A DNA stretch of 32,346 nucleotides from positions 1 through 32,346 of the forward strand of contig JAFRJC010000078.1 of NCBI GenBank assembly GCA_017432445.1, given 5' to 3'. The notes under the pieces were generated by a model. That model made no database searches. It was not told the DNA's origin and worked only from the letters and a program-made list of their open reading frames with translations. Each line of letters begins with the position of its first letter. The first letter of the stretch is position 1. Origin of the DNA: Eggerthellaceae bacterium (GTDB lineage Bacteria; Actinomycetota; Coriobacteriia; Coriobacteriales; Eggerthellaceae). A program made the position numbers and the translations under genes. This document shows, one piece after another, positions 15,202-22,330 of this stretch.

Positions 15202-15996
15202 ATGCACTTGTTCTGGATTATGCTCGTCGTGGCACTTGTTTTCAGCAGCATCGGATTCAAGAAGTACGTCTGGTTCATCTCGATTGGCTACGGGTTTTCG
15301 ATCGCGGCCATCGGTGTGGCTTTGCTCATCGCCGCAAGAGGCCAACTCAATGCTGCCATAGTCTTTGCCTGCATCCTTTTCGTCATCTATGGAATCCGCC
15401 TCGGAGGGTATCTCGCCTACCGCGAGCTGCGGAGCGGAACCTACAACGCGAAGATGAAAACCGAGATCAAATCGGGCGACGGCATGCCCATGGTCGCCAA
15501 ATGCGGCATCTGGATCAGCGCGGCGCTGCTGTATGCAGCCGAAACCTCACCTCTCACCTTCAGGATCGCAAGCGGAGGAGGCTCGGATACCATTCTATTC
15601 GTCGGCTTGGTCATCAGCGTCATCGGCCTCATCGTCGAAACGTCGGCCGATCTGCAGAAGAACGCCGCGAAGAAGGCCAATCCGCACAGGTTCGTCGACA
15701 CGGGACTGTTCCGGATCGTGCGCTGCCCCAACTACTTCGGCGAGATGCTCTTCTGGACGGGCGTGTTCGTCGGCGGCATCTCCATCTACGGTGGCGCAGT
15801 CGAATGGATCGTGGCCCTTCTGGGCTATCTGGGTATCATCTACGTGATGTTCGGTGGAGCGCGCAGGCTCGAAATACGCCAGAACAGGACATACGGAGAC
15901 GATCCCGAATATCAGGCGTACGTGAAGTCGACTCCCATCATGATCCCCTTCATCCCGCTCTACAGCGTCGAGAAATACAAGTGGCTCGTGGCGTAG
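15202..15996 (+). CDS. DUF1295 / steroid 5-alpha-reductase-like membrane protein
   Basis: 264 residues with about six to seven membrane segments. The diagnostic C-terminal block is present: ETSADLQK (about 148-155), NPHRFVDTGLFRIVRCPNYFGEMLFWTGVF (about 162-191), and a Tyr-rich end (DDPEYQAYVKSTP). In DUF1295 and the related isoprenylcysteine methyltransferase and steroid reductase families this region binds the cofactor (NADPH or SAM). Which reaction applies cannot be told from sequence alone; a reductase acting on a lipid or sterol is the family default. AAGGAG lies about 8 bases before the ATG. Intestinal Coriobacteriia are known for steroid transformation, which makes it worth noting, but nothing nearby supports that specifically. 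Confidence 0.82.
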   Translation: MHLFWIMLVVALVFSSIGFKKYVWFISIGYGFSIAAIGVALLIAARGQLNAAIVFACILFVIYGIRLGGYLAYRELRSGTYNAKMKTEIKSGDGMPMVAKCGIWISAALLYAAETSPLTFRIASGGGSDTILFVGLVISVIGLIVETSADLQKNAAKKANPHRFVDTGLFRIVRCPNYFGEMLFWTGVFVGGISIYGGAVEWIVALLGYLGIIYVMFGGARRLEIRQNRTYGDDPEYQAYVKSTPIMIPFIPLYSVEKYKWLVA

Positions 15997-16217
15997 CACG
16001 CCCCGTTTGATCGCACGAGGACGGTTTTAAACTCGGCGAGGGCGGGGATCTCATAAAGGGTACCGCCCCTTTTGTGAAACCTTGCTCCATCTCCCTCGAC
16101 ACGCTTCCGCTGCCCGACGAGATGGAGAATAAATCTATTCCAGCCCCTTTTATAAGTGGTATGGTATTACTTAGTTGCAGAATAGTGCACTTAGTCTTAT
16201 CGGTTCTAGGAGGAAAC

Positions 16218-16460
16218 ATGCGCAAGACCAAGATGTTCGAAGGTAAGAGGCACGTCTACGACACCAGCAAGGCTGAGCCGCTGGGCAACCGCGTTTTCAG
16301 CTACTTTGGCGATCCCGCAGGCTATGAAGAGACCCTTTACAAGACCAAGGGCGGCCTGTACTTCCTGTGCGGTGTCGGTGGCGAGGAGAGCCCCTATGAT
16401 GCTGGCGAGGACATCCGTCCCATCACGGAGAAAGAGGCCCAGGCCTGGCTCGAGGGATAA
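16218..16460 (+). CDS. Small conserved-looking protein of unknown function
   Basis: 80 residues, soluble, starting MRKTKMFEGKRHVYDTSKAE and ending in EKEAQAWLEG. A strong AGGAGG lies 4 bases before the ATG, and codon use matches the neighbours, so this is a real gene despite its size. The middle (SYFGDPAGYEETLYKTKGG, then YFLCGVGGEESPY) suggests a small beta-rich fold. I do not recognise it. It stands alone, preceded by an AT-rich leader (16130-16200) where I could not fix a promoter, and followed by hairpin 16485-16534. Its strong start and own transcript signals suggest high expression. Confidence 0.75.
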   Translation: MRKTKMFEGKRHVYDTSKAEPLGNRVFSYFGDPAGYEETLYKTKGGLYFLCGVGGEESPYDAGEDIRPITEKEAQAWLEG

Positions 16461-16484
16461 CCTCTCGCTAACAAAGCTTTGGTT

Positions 16485-16534
16485 TTTCATGCCCTGGCGT
16501 GCGTCTCGTTTCGATTGCACACCAGGGCATGAAA
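16485..16534. terminator. Strong hairpin after the 80-residue gene
   Basis: TTTCATGCCCTGG (16485-16497) pairs perfectly with CCAGGGCATGAAA (16522-16534). After one mismatch four more pairs extend the stem. No U-tract follows, but the stem is strong and sits 24 bases after the stop codon, so it is a probable transcript end. Confidence 0.6.
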
Positions 16535-16694
16535 CGTTGATGCGCCTTTGCATCGACTGCTCGGAGAAATGCACCTGCTAAGATTGCGTTTCATCGAAGC
16601 AAAACACGTAAAGGGAGCCGCTTCCTCCGATGGGTCCGACACAGGTTTTGTTACGATATATGCCACCGATGAAGGCGGCAGAATGGAGGGAATC

Positions 16695-17042
16695 ATGACC
16701 GAGGAGCGCATTTTCACGATGTCCGAAGTAGCTGAGTCCAGCGACGAGGCGGCAGTCAAGACGGTGTTTGCAAGCCGCGAGCACTCCAACAGCGTCGTCT
16801 GGGTTGTGAAGCCTGGCCAGGAAGTCGCTTGCCACAAGCACACGACCTCGGATGACATCTGGATCGTCATGCAGGGCTCCGGGCTTTTCCATCCAGAACC
16901 CGGTCAAGACGTGCGCGTCTCGGCCGGCCAAGTCATCGTCAACTCAGCCGGCATGTGCCACGGCGTCACAAATGATGGAGACGAGGACTTCGTCTTCGTC
17001 GGCGTCATCGCGCCGGTTCCCTCGGATTTCATCGCATTGTAA
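16695..17042 (+). CDS. Small cupin-domain protein
   Basis: 115 residues forming one cupin barrel. Motif 1 reads CHKHTTSDDIWIVMQGSG (about 56-73), where His57 and His59 would be metal ligands and Asp stands in the usual Glu position; motif 2 has GQVIVNSAGMCHGV (about 87-100) with its His98. A divalent metal site is therefore likely. I chose ATG 16695 because GGAGGGA lies 3-5 bases upstream; the frame is open further upstream without a better site. Small cupins of this type may bind ligands, sense redox state or act as isomerases; the function is open. The HD-domain gene starts 35 bases downstream, probably in the same transcript. Confidence 0.82.
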   Translation: MTEERIFTMSEVAESSDEAAVKTVFASREHSNSVVWVVKPGQEVACHKHTTSDDIWIVMQGSGLFHPEPGQDVRVSAGQVIVNSAGMCHGVTNDGDEDFVFVGVIAPVPSDFIAL

Positions 17043-17077
17043 AACCGGATAGCTATCCGACGGCAAAGGAGGATCCC

Positions 17078-17674
17078 ATGGCACAGCTCACGGCTGGCAT
17101 CAATCGCGACGACGCATTCGCCCTTCTCGAACAGCACAACAAGGAAGAGTTCCACATCGAGCACGCGCTTGCGCTCGAGGGCACGATGCGCTATTTCGCA
17201 CACGAGTTCGATCCCGAGAACGAAGAGTTCTGGAGCATCGTGGGATTGCTGCACGACCTTGACTGGGAAGAGTTCCCGCAGCTCGAGGTGCACTCGCGCA
17301 CAGCCGAGCCGTGGTTGCGCGAGGCGGGCGGCACCGACGAGCTCGTGCACGCCATCCAGTCCCACAACTTCGCGGCCGAAGGCTGCCCCGAACCCGAGCT
17401 GTTCATGGAAAAGGTGCTCTTCGCCGTGGACGAGCTGACCGGCCTCGTCGGCGCCGCCGTGCTCATGAGGCCGTCGAAGAGCGTGATGGACTTGCCGCTC
17501 AAGTCGCTCAAGAAGAAGTTCAAGGACAAGCGTTTCGCCGCCGGCTGCTCGCGCGACGTCATCTCGCGCGGCGCGGAGCTGTGCGGCTGGAGCCTCGACG
17601 AGCTCATGGAGCGCACCATCGCGGCGATGCAGTCGTTTGCCCCCGACCGCGACACCTTCCAACCACAGGAGTAG
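17078..17674 (+). CDS. HD-domain hydrolase-like protein
   Basis: 198 residues, soluble. The metal-binding set of an HD domain is visible: EHALALEGTMRYFA (first His about 28), LLHDLDWEEFPQ (the HD pair about 67-68), and AIQSHNFAAEG (about 98-108), with VDELTGLVGAAVLMRPSK near 124-141. This subgroup is annotated as HD-domain phosphohydrolases with unspecified substrates and is common in anaerobes. AAAGGAGG lies 5 bases before the ATG, a strong start. Placement behind a small cupin gene suggests a two-gene transcript. Inverted repeat 17684-17753 follows. Confidence 0.85.
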   Translation: MAQLTAGINRDDAFALLEQHNKEEFHIEHALALEGTMRYFAHEFDPENEEFWSIVGLLHDLDWEEFPQLEVHSRTAEPWLREAGGTDELVHAIQSHNFAAEGCPEPELFMEKVLFAVDELTGLVGAAVLMRPSKSVMDLPLKSLKKKFKDKRFAAGCSRDVISRGAELCGWSLDELMERTIAAMQSFAPDRDTFQPQE

Positions 17675-17683
17675 CAACTACTG

Positions 17684-17753
17684 CAGCTCATGGAGGTGCT
17701 CCATATCGCCTAAATCGTCAGACGCTCGGAATAACTGCCGCCTCCATGAGCTG
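17684..17753. terminator. Long-loop inverted repeat after the HD-domain gene
   Basis: CAGCTCATGGAGG (17684-17696) and CCTCCATGAGCTG (17741-17753) are perfect 13-bp complements separated by 44 bases. It begins 9 bases after the stop codon. No U-tract is present. Confidence 0.5.
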
Positions 17754-17801
17754 ATACAACCCGTTTGCAAAGATTTCCGCCAAGCACCGAACGATGTGTG
17801 C

Positions 17802-17844
17802 TAAGGTTTCCATTAGGTTTTCTGCGACCTAAAGAACATATCTT
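17802..17844 (+). promoter_or_regulatory. Candidate phosphate-control box and -10 upstream of pstS
   Basis: TAAGGTTT (17802-17809) and TTAGGTTT (17813-17820) are direct repeats with an exact 11-base step, the spacing used by PhoB/PhoP-type regulators. ACCTAA (17827-17832) is an inverted copy of TTAGGT. A possible -10, TATCTT, lies at 17839-17844, about 100 bases before the pstS start. The sequence of a Pho box in this lineage is not known to me, so this rests on spacing and position. The rest of 17754-17930 shows no gene. Confidence 0.35.
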
Positions 17845-17945
17845 TCTGCACTGACGGCATGGCATAGGCGATACCTCTTCTGCGATTATCGGGGCTCCCT
17901 GGCAATTCATGCTGCATACTTCACTATTCCCTTCAGGAGGTTCTG

Positions 17946-18977
17946 ATGAAGAAGCATCTTATTGCCATTTTGGTAGCAACGTTATTCGCCCTCGCACTGG
18001 CCGGCTGCAGCTCGGGAGCTTCGAGTGCAAGTTCCGAAGCCGCCAGCTCTGACGCCGCGAGCTCCGAGGCTGCTGCAAGCTCCGAAGCCGCCGCGAGCTC
18101 CGAGGCTGCTGCAAGCGAAAGCGCCTCTGCAGAGGCAGCTGACGAAGGCGAGTTCCAGTCGTCGATCATGTTCTGCGGCTCCACGTCGCTCTATCCCATC
18201 ATCTCGTCTCTGGCTGCATCGTTCACCGAGGAATACACGACTTGGAATAACGTCGACCCCTCGATGCCCGAGGCCAACATCTCCATCTACGTGGCGCCCG
18301 GCGGATCTGGCGTCGGCGTGTCGGCAGCCGTTGACAAGACAGCCGACTTCGGCATGCTCGCCCGCGACATCAAGGACGAGGAAGTGGAGAAGCTCGGCGC
18401 TGACTACGCTGAGTTCATCGTCGCCCGCGACGCCCTCACCGTCTCGGTCAACGCATCCAACCCGATAGCGCAATCTATGGACAACATGGACAAGGAAACC
18501 ATCCAGAAGATCTTCTCCGGCGAATACGCAACTTGGGATCAGGTCGACCCCTCGCTGCCCAAGGAGAACATCAACGTGTACATCCGCGACCTCTCCGGCG
18601 GTGCCTACGAGGTGTTCCAGAAGTCGATCATGGGCGATGCCGAGATTTCGCCCAACGCCACGCAGTCCGCTTCGATGACCGAGCTCGCCACCAACATCGC
18701 CGGTGACGAATGGGGCATCGGCTACGCCGGCTTCGGCGCCTACAACAAGGCTAACGCCGACGGCCAGAAGCTCGTCGCCATGAAGGTAGACGGCGTGGAA
18801 GCCACCGAGGCCAACATCCTGGACGGCTCCTACATCATCCAGCGTCCGGTCATGTTCGTGACTGGTGATCCCATCAGCGCTTCCGAGCAGGCCTTCATCG
18901 ACTACATCTTCTCGCAGACCGGTTACGAGACGGTCGAGTCGAACGGCTACATCCCCGCATTCACGCCGAGCAAGTAA
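17946..18977 (+). CDS. pstS: Phosphate ABC transporter substrate-binding lipoprotein PstS
   Basis: 343 residues. The signal peptide ends in LAGC, making Cys21 the lipid anchor. A long Ser/Ala/Glu spacer with repeated AASSEA units (about 22-65) follows. The binding domain carries the PstS hallmarks: FCGSTSLYPIISSLAASF (about 75-92), a GGSGVGVSA phosphate loop (about 118-126), SGGAYEVFQKS (about 218-228, the usual SGTxxxF position) and GIGYAGFGAY. It captures inorganic phosphate outside the membrane and delivers it to the permease encoded next. AGGAGG 6 bases before the ATG gives a strong start. Induction under phosphate shortage is expected. A stable hairpin separates it from the permease gene, which would favour more PstS than permease. 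Confidence 0.92.
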   Translation: MKKHLIAILVATLFALALAGCSSGASSASSEAASSDAASSEAAASSEAAASSEAAASESASAEAADEGEFQSSIMFCGSTSLYPIISSLAASFTEEYTTWNNVDPSMPEANISIYVAPGGSGVGVSAAVDKTADFGMLARDIKDEEVEKLGADYAEFIVARDALTVSVNASNPIAQSMDNMDKETIQKIFSGEYATWDQVDPSLPKENINVYIRDLSGGAYEVFQKSIMGDAEISPNATQSASMTELATNIAGDEWGIGYAGFGAYNKANADGQKLVAMKVDGVEATEANILDGSYIIQRPVMFVTGDPISASEQAFIDYIFSQTGYETVESNGYIPAFTPSK

Positions 18978-18989
18978 CCGCTTGAACTG

Positions 18990-19029
18990 ACAGGGCGACG
19001 CAACGTGCAACATGTTCGCGTCGCCCTGT
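18990..19029 (+). terminator. Intra-operon hairpin between pstS and the permease gene
   Basis: ACAGGGCGACGC (18990-19001) pairs perfectly with GCGTCGCCCTGT (19018-19029) over a 16-base loop. No U-tract follows. It starts 13 bases after the pstS stop. It also covers a GTG at 19005 that could otherwise be taken as the permease start. It may act as an attenuator or as a 3' stabiliser of a pstS-only mRNA. Confidence 0.65.
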
Positions 19030-19046
19030 TCTCGACGTGTGTTAGC

Positions 19047-20792
19047 ATGCGAAAAGCCGTTGATTCCATAGGTTCGTTTGCCATCGCCGCATTCGCGGCC
19101 GTGGCATTGTTGTCTCTGGCCTTCGTGGTCTACTTCATCGTGCGCGAAGCGCTACCCCTGTTCGAAACCGTGACCGTACAGGACTTCCTTCTGGAGACTC
19201 GCTGGATGCCGGTCGATTTCGGCACCGGAACCTCGTTCGGGATCTTCAACTTCATCGCCGCGACCGTGGCGGTCTCCTTCCTCGCGCTTGCCTTCGCCGT
19301 GCTGATCGGCATCGGGACCGCGGTGTTCCTCGCCTCGTCTGAAAGCCACGCCGTGCGTTCGTTTGCCTATCCCTTCATCGACTTGCTCGCAGGCGTTCCA
19401 TCGGTGGTATATGGCTTCGTCGGCCTGCTCGTGGTGGTCCGGCTGTTCATGAAGGCAGGTGTGACGAGCGGCCTTTGCGTATTGGGCGCCGCCATCGTTC
19501 TCGCAGTCATGCTGCTGCCGTTTCTGATTTCCGCCTGCAGCGACTCGCTTCTCAGCGAGCGCAACCGCTACCTCACAGCGGCGCAGACGCTGGGCATCTC
19601 GCGGTGGAGCGCCATGGCGACGATCATCCTACCCGCAGCGACGCGCAACATCTTGCTGTCTTTGGTCTTGGCCATGGGACGTGCCATGGGCGAGACCATG
19701 GCCGTCATGATGGTCATCGGCAATGCGAACGTATTCCCCGCCCTGCTTGGCAAGAGCGAGACCATCCCCGCCGTCATCGCGCTCGAGATGGGCACGGCCG
19801 TGGCGGGCAGCGACCATTACCATGCGCTGTTCGCTGCAGGCATGGTACTCATGCTGATCCTGCTGGCCATCAACCTCCTCGTCGCCTTCCTGCGAAACAG
19901 CCTGGCCCAGAAGAGCGGCAAGGCCGCAAACATCGGCGGGCACGGCGGGAAAAAGGCAGGGGTCGTTGTACGGATATGGGCCATCGTGAGCATCGCCGTG
20001 ACATTTGCAGCCATCCTCTTCTTGTTCGGATACATATTCTGGCAAGGGGCTTCGACCATCAGCTGGGAGATGCTCACGCAGCCGCCACGCGGAATGGTCC
20101 TGGGTGAAGAGGGGGGCATCGCACCGGCCATCGCGGGCAGTCTCGCGTTCACCGGATGCGCCGTCGTGCTCGGCGGCATACCGGCGATTGCCTGCGCCCT
20201 GTTCGTCACATTCTTCGTCCGCAGCGACAGGGCAGCCGGCGCCATCCGCATAGCCATGCAGTGCATGGCCGGCATCCCCTCCATCATCTTGGGCCTGTTC
20301 GCCTACAGCTTCCTCGTACGCGACCTCGGATGGGGACGTTGCGTCCTTTCGGCAAGCGTCGCATTGGCGGTCATGGTCACGCCCTTCATCGAGGTCCGCG
20401 CTGAAAAGGCGTTTTCGGAACTGCCCAAATCGCTCGTCGAGGCATCGTACGCGTTGGGTTGCTCGCGCTTGCATGCCATCCGCACCATAGTCCTGCCCGC
20501 ATGCCAGGGAGAGTTGGTGCGCGGAATCATCTTGGGCGCCTGCTATGCGCTCGGGGCAACCGCGCCGCTCCTCTTCACGGGCGGCGTCGCGTTTGCGGGC
20601 ATGCCGACAGATCTCATGGAGCCCGCCATGGCACTTCCGCTCCACCTGTACCTGCTCGTCGCCCAAGGCGCCACTTCGCTTGACACGGCCTTCGGCACCG
20701 CATTCGTCATGATGGCGCTTATACTTCTTAGCAATGCGCTGGCAACAGCATATGCGCATGCCGTTTCTAGGAAATGGAGGGCTCTGCGATGA
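19047..20792 (+). CDS. Fused phosphate ABC transporter permease PstC-PstA
   Basis: 581 residues from ATG 19047; a GTG at 19005 would add 14 residues but lies inside the hairpin 18990-19029. The first half is PstC-like with the EAA-type loop AAQTLGISRWSAMATIILPA at about 176-195 and GRAMGETMAVMMVIGN after it. A polar linker (about 283-311, rich in Gly and Lys) joins it to a PstA-like half, whose loop reads EASYALGCSRLHAIRTIVLPA (about 463-483) followed by ALGATAPLLFTGG. Each half has about six membrane segments, so one polypeptide supplies the complete translocation channel that usually needs two proteins. It ends by a 4-base overlap with pstB, so translation is coupled. It should pair with PstS and PstB to import phosphate. 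Confidence 0.9.
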   Translation: MRKAVDSIGSFAIAAFAAVALLSLAFVVYFIVREALPLFETVTVQDFLLETRWMPVDFGTGTSFGIFNFIAATVAVSFLALAFAVLIGIGTAVFLASSESHAVRSFAYPFIDLLAGVPSVVYGFVGLLVVVRLFMKAGVTSGLCVLGAAIVLAVMLLPFLISACSDSLLSERNRYLTAAQTLGISRWSAMATIILPAATRNILLSLVLAMGRAMGETMAVMMVIGNANVFPALLGKSETIPAVIALEMGTAVAGSDHYHALFAAGMVLMLILLAINLLVAFLRNSLAQKSGKAANIGGHGGKKAGVVVRIWAIVSIAVTFAAILFLFGYIFWQGASTISWEMLTQPPRGMVLGEEGGIAPAIAGSLAFTGCAVVLGGIPAIACALFVTFFVRSDRAAGAIRIAMQCMAGIPSIILGLFAYSFLVRDLGWGRCVLSASVALAVMVTPFIEVRAEKAFSELPKSLVEASYALGCSRLHAIRTIVLPACQGELVRGIILGACYALGATAPLLFTGGVAFAGMPTDLMEPAMALPLHLYLLVAQGATSLDTAFGTAFVMMALILLSNALATAYAHAVSRKWRALR

Positions 20793-21553
20793 GCGACCGG
20801 GAACTGTCCGCCGTAATACAGACTAAGGACCTCACGGTCTCGTATGGCAAGAAGACGGTGCTCGACCAGGTGTCGTTCAGCGCGCCCGCCTACAGCATCA
20901 CCGCAGTCCTCGGCCCGTCAGGCTGTGGAAAGACCACGCTGCTCAACTGCCTTAACGCGCTCATCCGCGAACAGCGGGGCGCACGCGTAACGGGCGAAGT
21001 GCTGCTCTGGGGCGAATCGACCAAAGACGTTCCCCTCGAAGAGCTAAGGCGACGCGTCGGCATGGTCACCCAGACGCCGACCCCGTTTCCCTTCTCTATT
21101 TTCAAGAACATCACCTACGCACCCAAGTATTACCGCACGGCGAAGCGAGGCGAGCTCGATGCGCTCGTACGCGAAAAGCTCGAGATGGTCGGCCTGTACG
21201 AAGAGGTGAGCGATCGGCTCAACCAGAGCGCCTTGTCTTTGTCAGGCGGCCAACAGCAGAGGCTCTGCATCGCGCGCGCCCTGACGGTCGAACCCGAAGT
21301 GCTGCTCTTGGACGAGCCCTGCTCCGCGCTCGACGTCAAGGCGACGGCGAAAGTCGAGTCCACACTGACCGCGCTCAAGGAGCGCTACTCCACCGTCATC
21401 GTCACGCACAACATCGCGCAAGCTAAGCGCATCGCCGACTACGCGGTCTTCCTCAACGGCGGACGCCTGGTGGAGTCGGCGCCAGCTCAGCAGTTCTTCG
21501 AAAACCCCGCCGAAGAGGCCACTCGCAGCTTCCTCGCTGGCGCGTTCGGATAA
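20789..21553 (+). CDS. pstB: Phosphate ABC transporter ATP-binding protein PstB
   Basis: 254 residues. Walker A GPSGCGKTT is at residues 42-50, the Q-loop near VTQTPTPFPFSIFKNI, the signature LSLSGGQQQRLCIARAL at about 153-169, Walker B LLLDEPCSALD at about 177-187 and the switch His in VTHNIAQAKR. It powers the fused permease. I chose ATG 20789, which overlaps the permease stop (ATGA), because GGAGG is 8 bases upstream; an ATG at 20774 contains that site. No phoU gene follows, unlike most pst operons, so regulation of the sensor kinase must use a phoU elsewhere or none. Confidence 0.93.
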   Translation: MSDRELSAVIQTKDLTVSYGKKTVLDQVSFSAPAYSITAVLGPSGCGKTTLLNCLNALIREQRGARVTGEVLLWGESTKDVPLEELRRRVGMVTQTPTPFPFSIFKNITYAPKYYRTAKRGELDALVREKLEMVGLYEEVSDRLNQSALSLSGGQQQRLCIARALTVEPEVLLLDEPCSALDVKATAKVESTLTALKERYSTVIVTHNIAQAKRIADYAVFLNGGRLVESAPAQQFFENPAEEATRSFLAGAFG

Positions 21554-21610
21554 TAATAAGGCGACGCAAGAACGTCGATGCTGCTAAGCGGTGGAAGGGA
21601 GAGGAGACCC

Positions 21611-22078
21611 ATGATTCAGATCGACATACCCGGATGTGAAGCACTTGCCATCGAGCACATCTTGCTCGACTACAACGGGACCATCGCCGTTGACGGACTT
21701 CTTGCTCCAGGAGTCGGCGAGTGCATGGGCAAGCTCGCCGAACAAGCTCATGTCGCCGTCCTGACGGCAGACACGTACGGCACCGCAGATGCACAGTGCT
21801 CGCCGCTGGGCGTCGAGGTCGTCACGTTTCCCCGCGCAGGAGCCGCGGAGTTCAAGCAGGCGTATGCGCAGAAGCTTGACGGGCAGATCGCCTGCCTGGG
21901 AAACGGCTTCAACGACGTAGGCATGTTAGAACAGGCCGACCTGGCCATCGCAATACTCGACACCGAGGGGACCTACGCCGGGCTTTTGAGTCATGCCGAT
22001 ATCCTTGCCCGCAGTGCGGAGGAAGGTTTGTCGCTTCTGCTCTATCCCGATCGCGTACGCGCTACGTTGCGGACATAA
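21611..22078 (+). CDS. Soluble HAD-family protein resembling the P-type ATPase P domain (COG4087-like)
   Basis: 155 residues, no membrane segment. Motif I is LLDYNGTIAVDG (about 18-29), with the nucleophile Asp followed by YNGT; motif II is VLTADTYGTA (about 51-60); motif III/IV is CLGNGFNDVGMLEQADLAIAI (about 96-116). This matches the small group of soluble proteins that look like an isolated P-type ATPase phosphorylation domain, whose role is unknown although phosphatase activity is likely. GGAGAGGAG lies 4-5 bases before the ATG. Lying 57 bases behind pstB, it may be co-transcribed with the phosphate transporter. A full P-type ATPase is encoded about 9.5 kb upstream, but no direct link is evident. 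Confidence 0.82.
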   Translation: MIQIDIPGCEALAIEHILLDYNGTIAVDGLLAPGVGECMGKLAEQAHVAVLTADTYGTADAQCSPLGVEVVTFPRAGAAEFKQAYAQKLDGQIACLGNGFNDVGMLEQADLAIAILDTEGTYAGLLSHADILARSAEEGLSLLLYPDRVRATLRT

Positions 22079-22126
22079 GGACATCTTTCAATCCGTTTTA
22101 TACCCGCGCCAATTCGCGCCCGTCTG

Positions 22127-22237
22127 CTCCAAATGGCCTGGCCGAGGGGGTGTGAACGATTCCGCAGACACTGGCTTTTAAACAAACTAATGTTAGTCGA
22201 GGACTAGTGAACACCCCCTCGGCCAGGCCATTCGGAG
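22127..22237. repeat. Large inverted repeat with 27-bp arms
   Basis: The left arm 22127-22153 and right arm 22211-22237 are complementary with a single mismatch; 22 consecutive bases are perfect (22132-22153 with 22211-22232), built around GGCCTGGCCGAGGGGGTGT. The 57-base loop is AT-rich and contains small palindromes (ACTAATGTTAGT and TAGTCGAGGACTA). There is no coding capacity. It could be a non-autonomous mobile element, a structured RNA or an unusual terminator. The arms share GGCCGAG with the 2699-2895 element but are otherwise different. Confidence 0.75.
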
Positions 22238-22330
22238 TTACTGGAATAATGCGCAGAGCTACGATCGTTTCGTTTGCGCTTTGCATCAAGGCGAAGGCCG
22301 CATCACAAACGATGCTGCTACAATGGCACA

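Noticed and set aside
17710..17910. 66-residue minus-strand open frame between the HD-domain gene and pstS
   Set aside because: It crosses an inverted repeat and the pstS promoter region and has no ribosome binding site.
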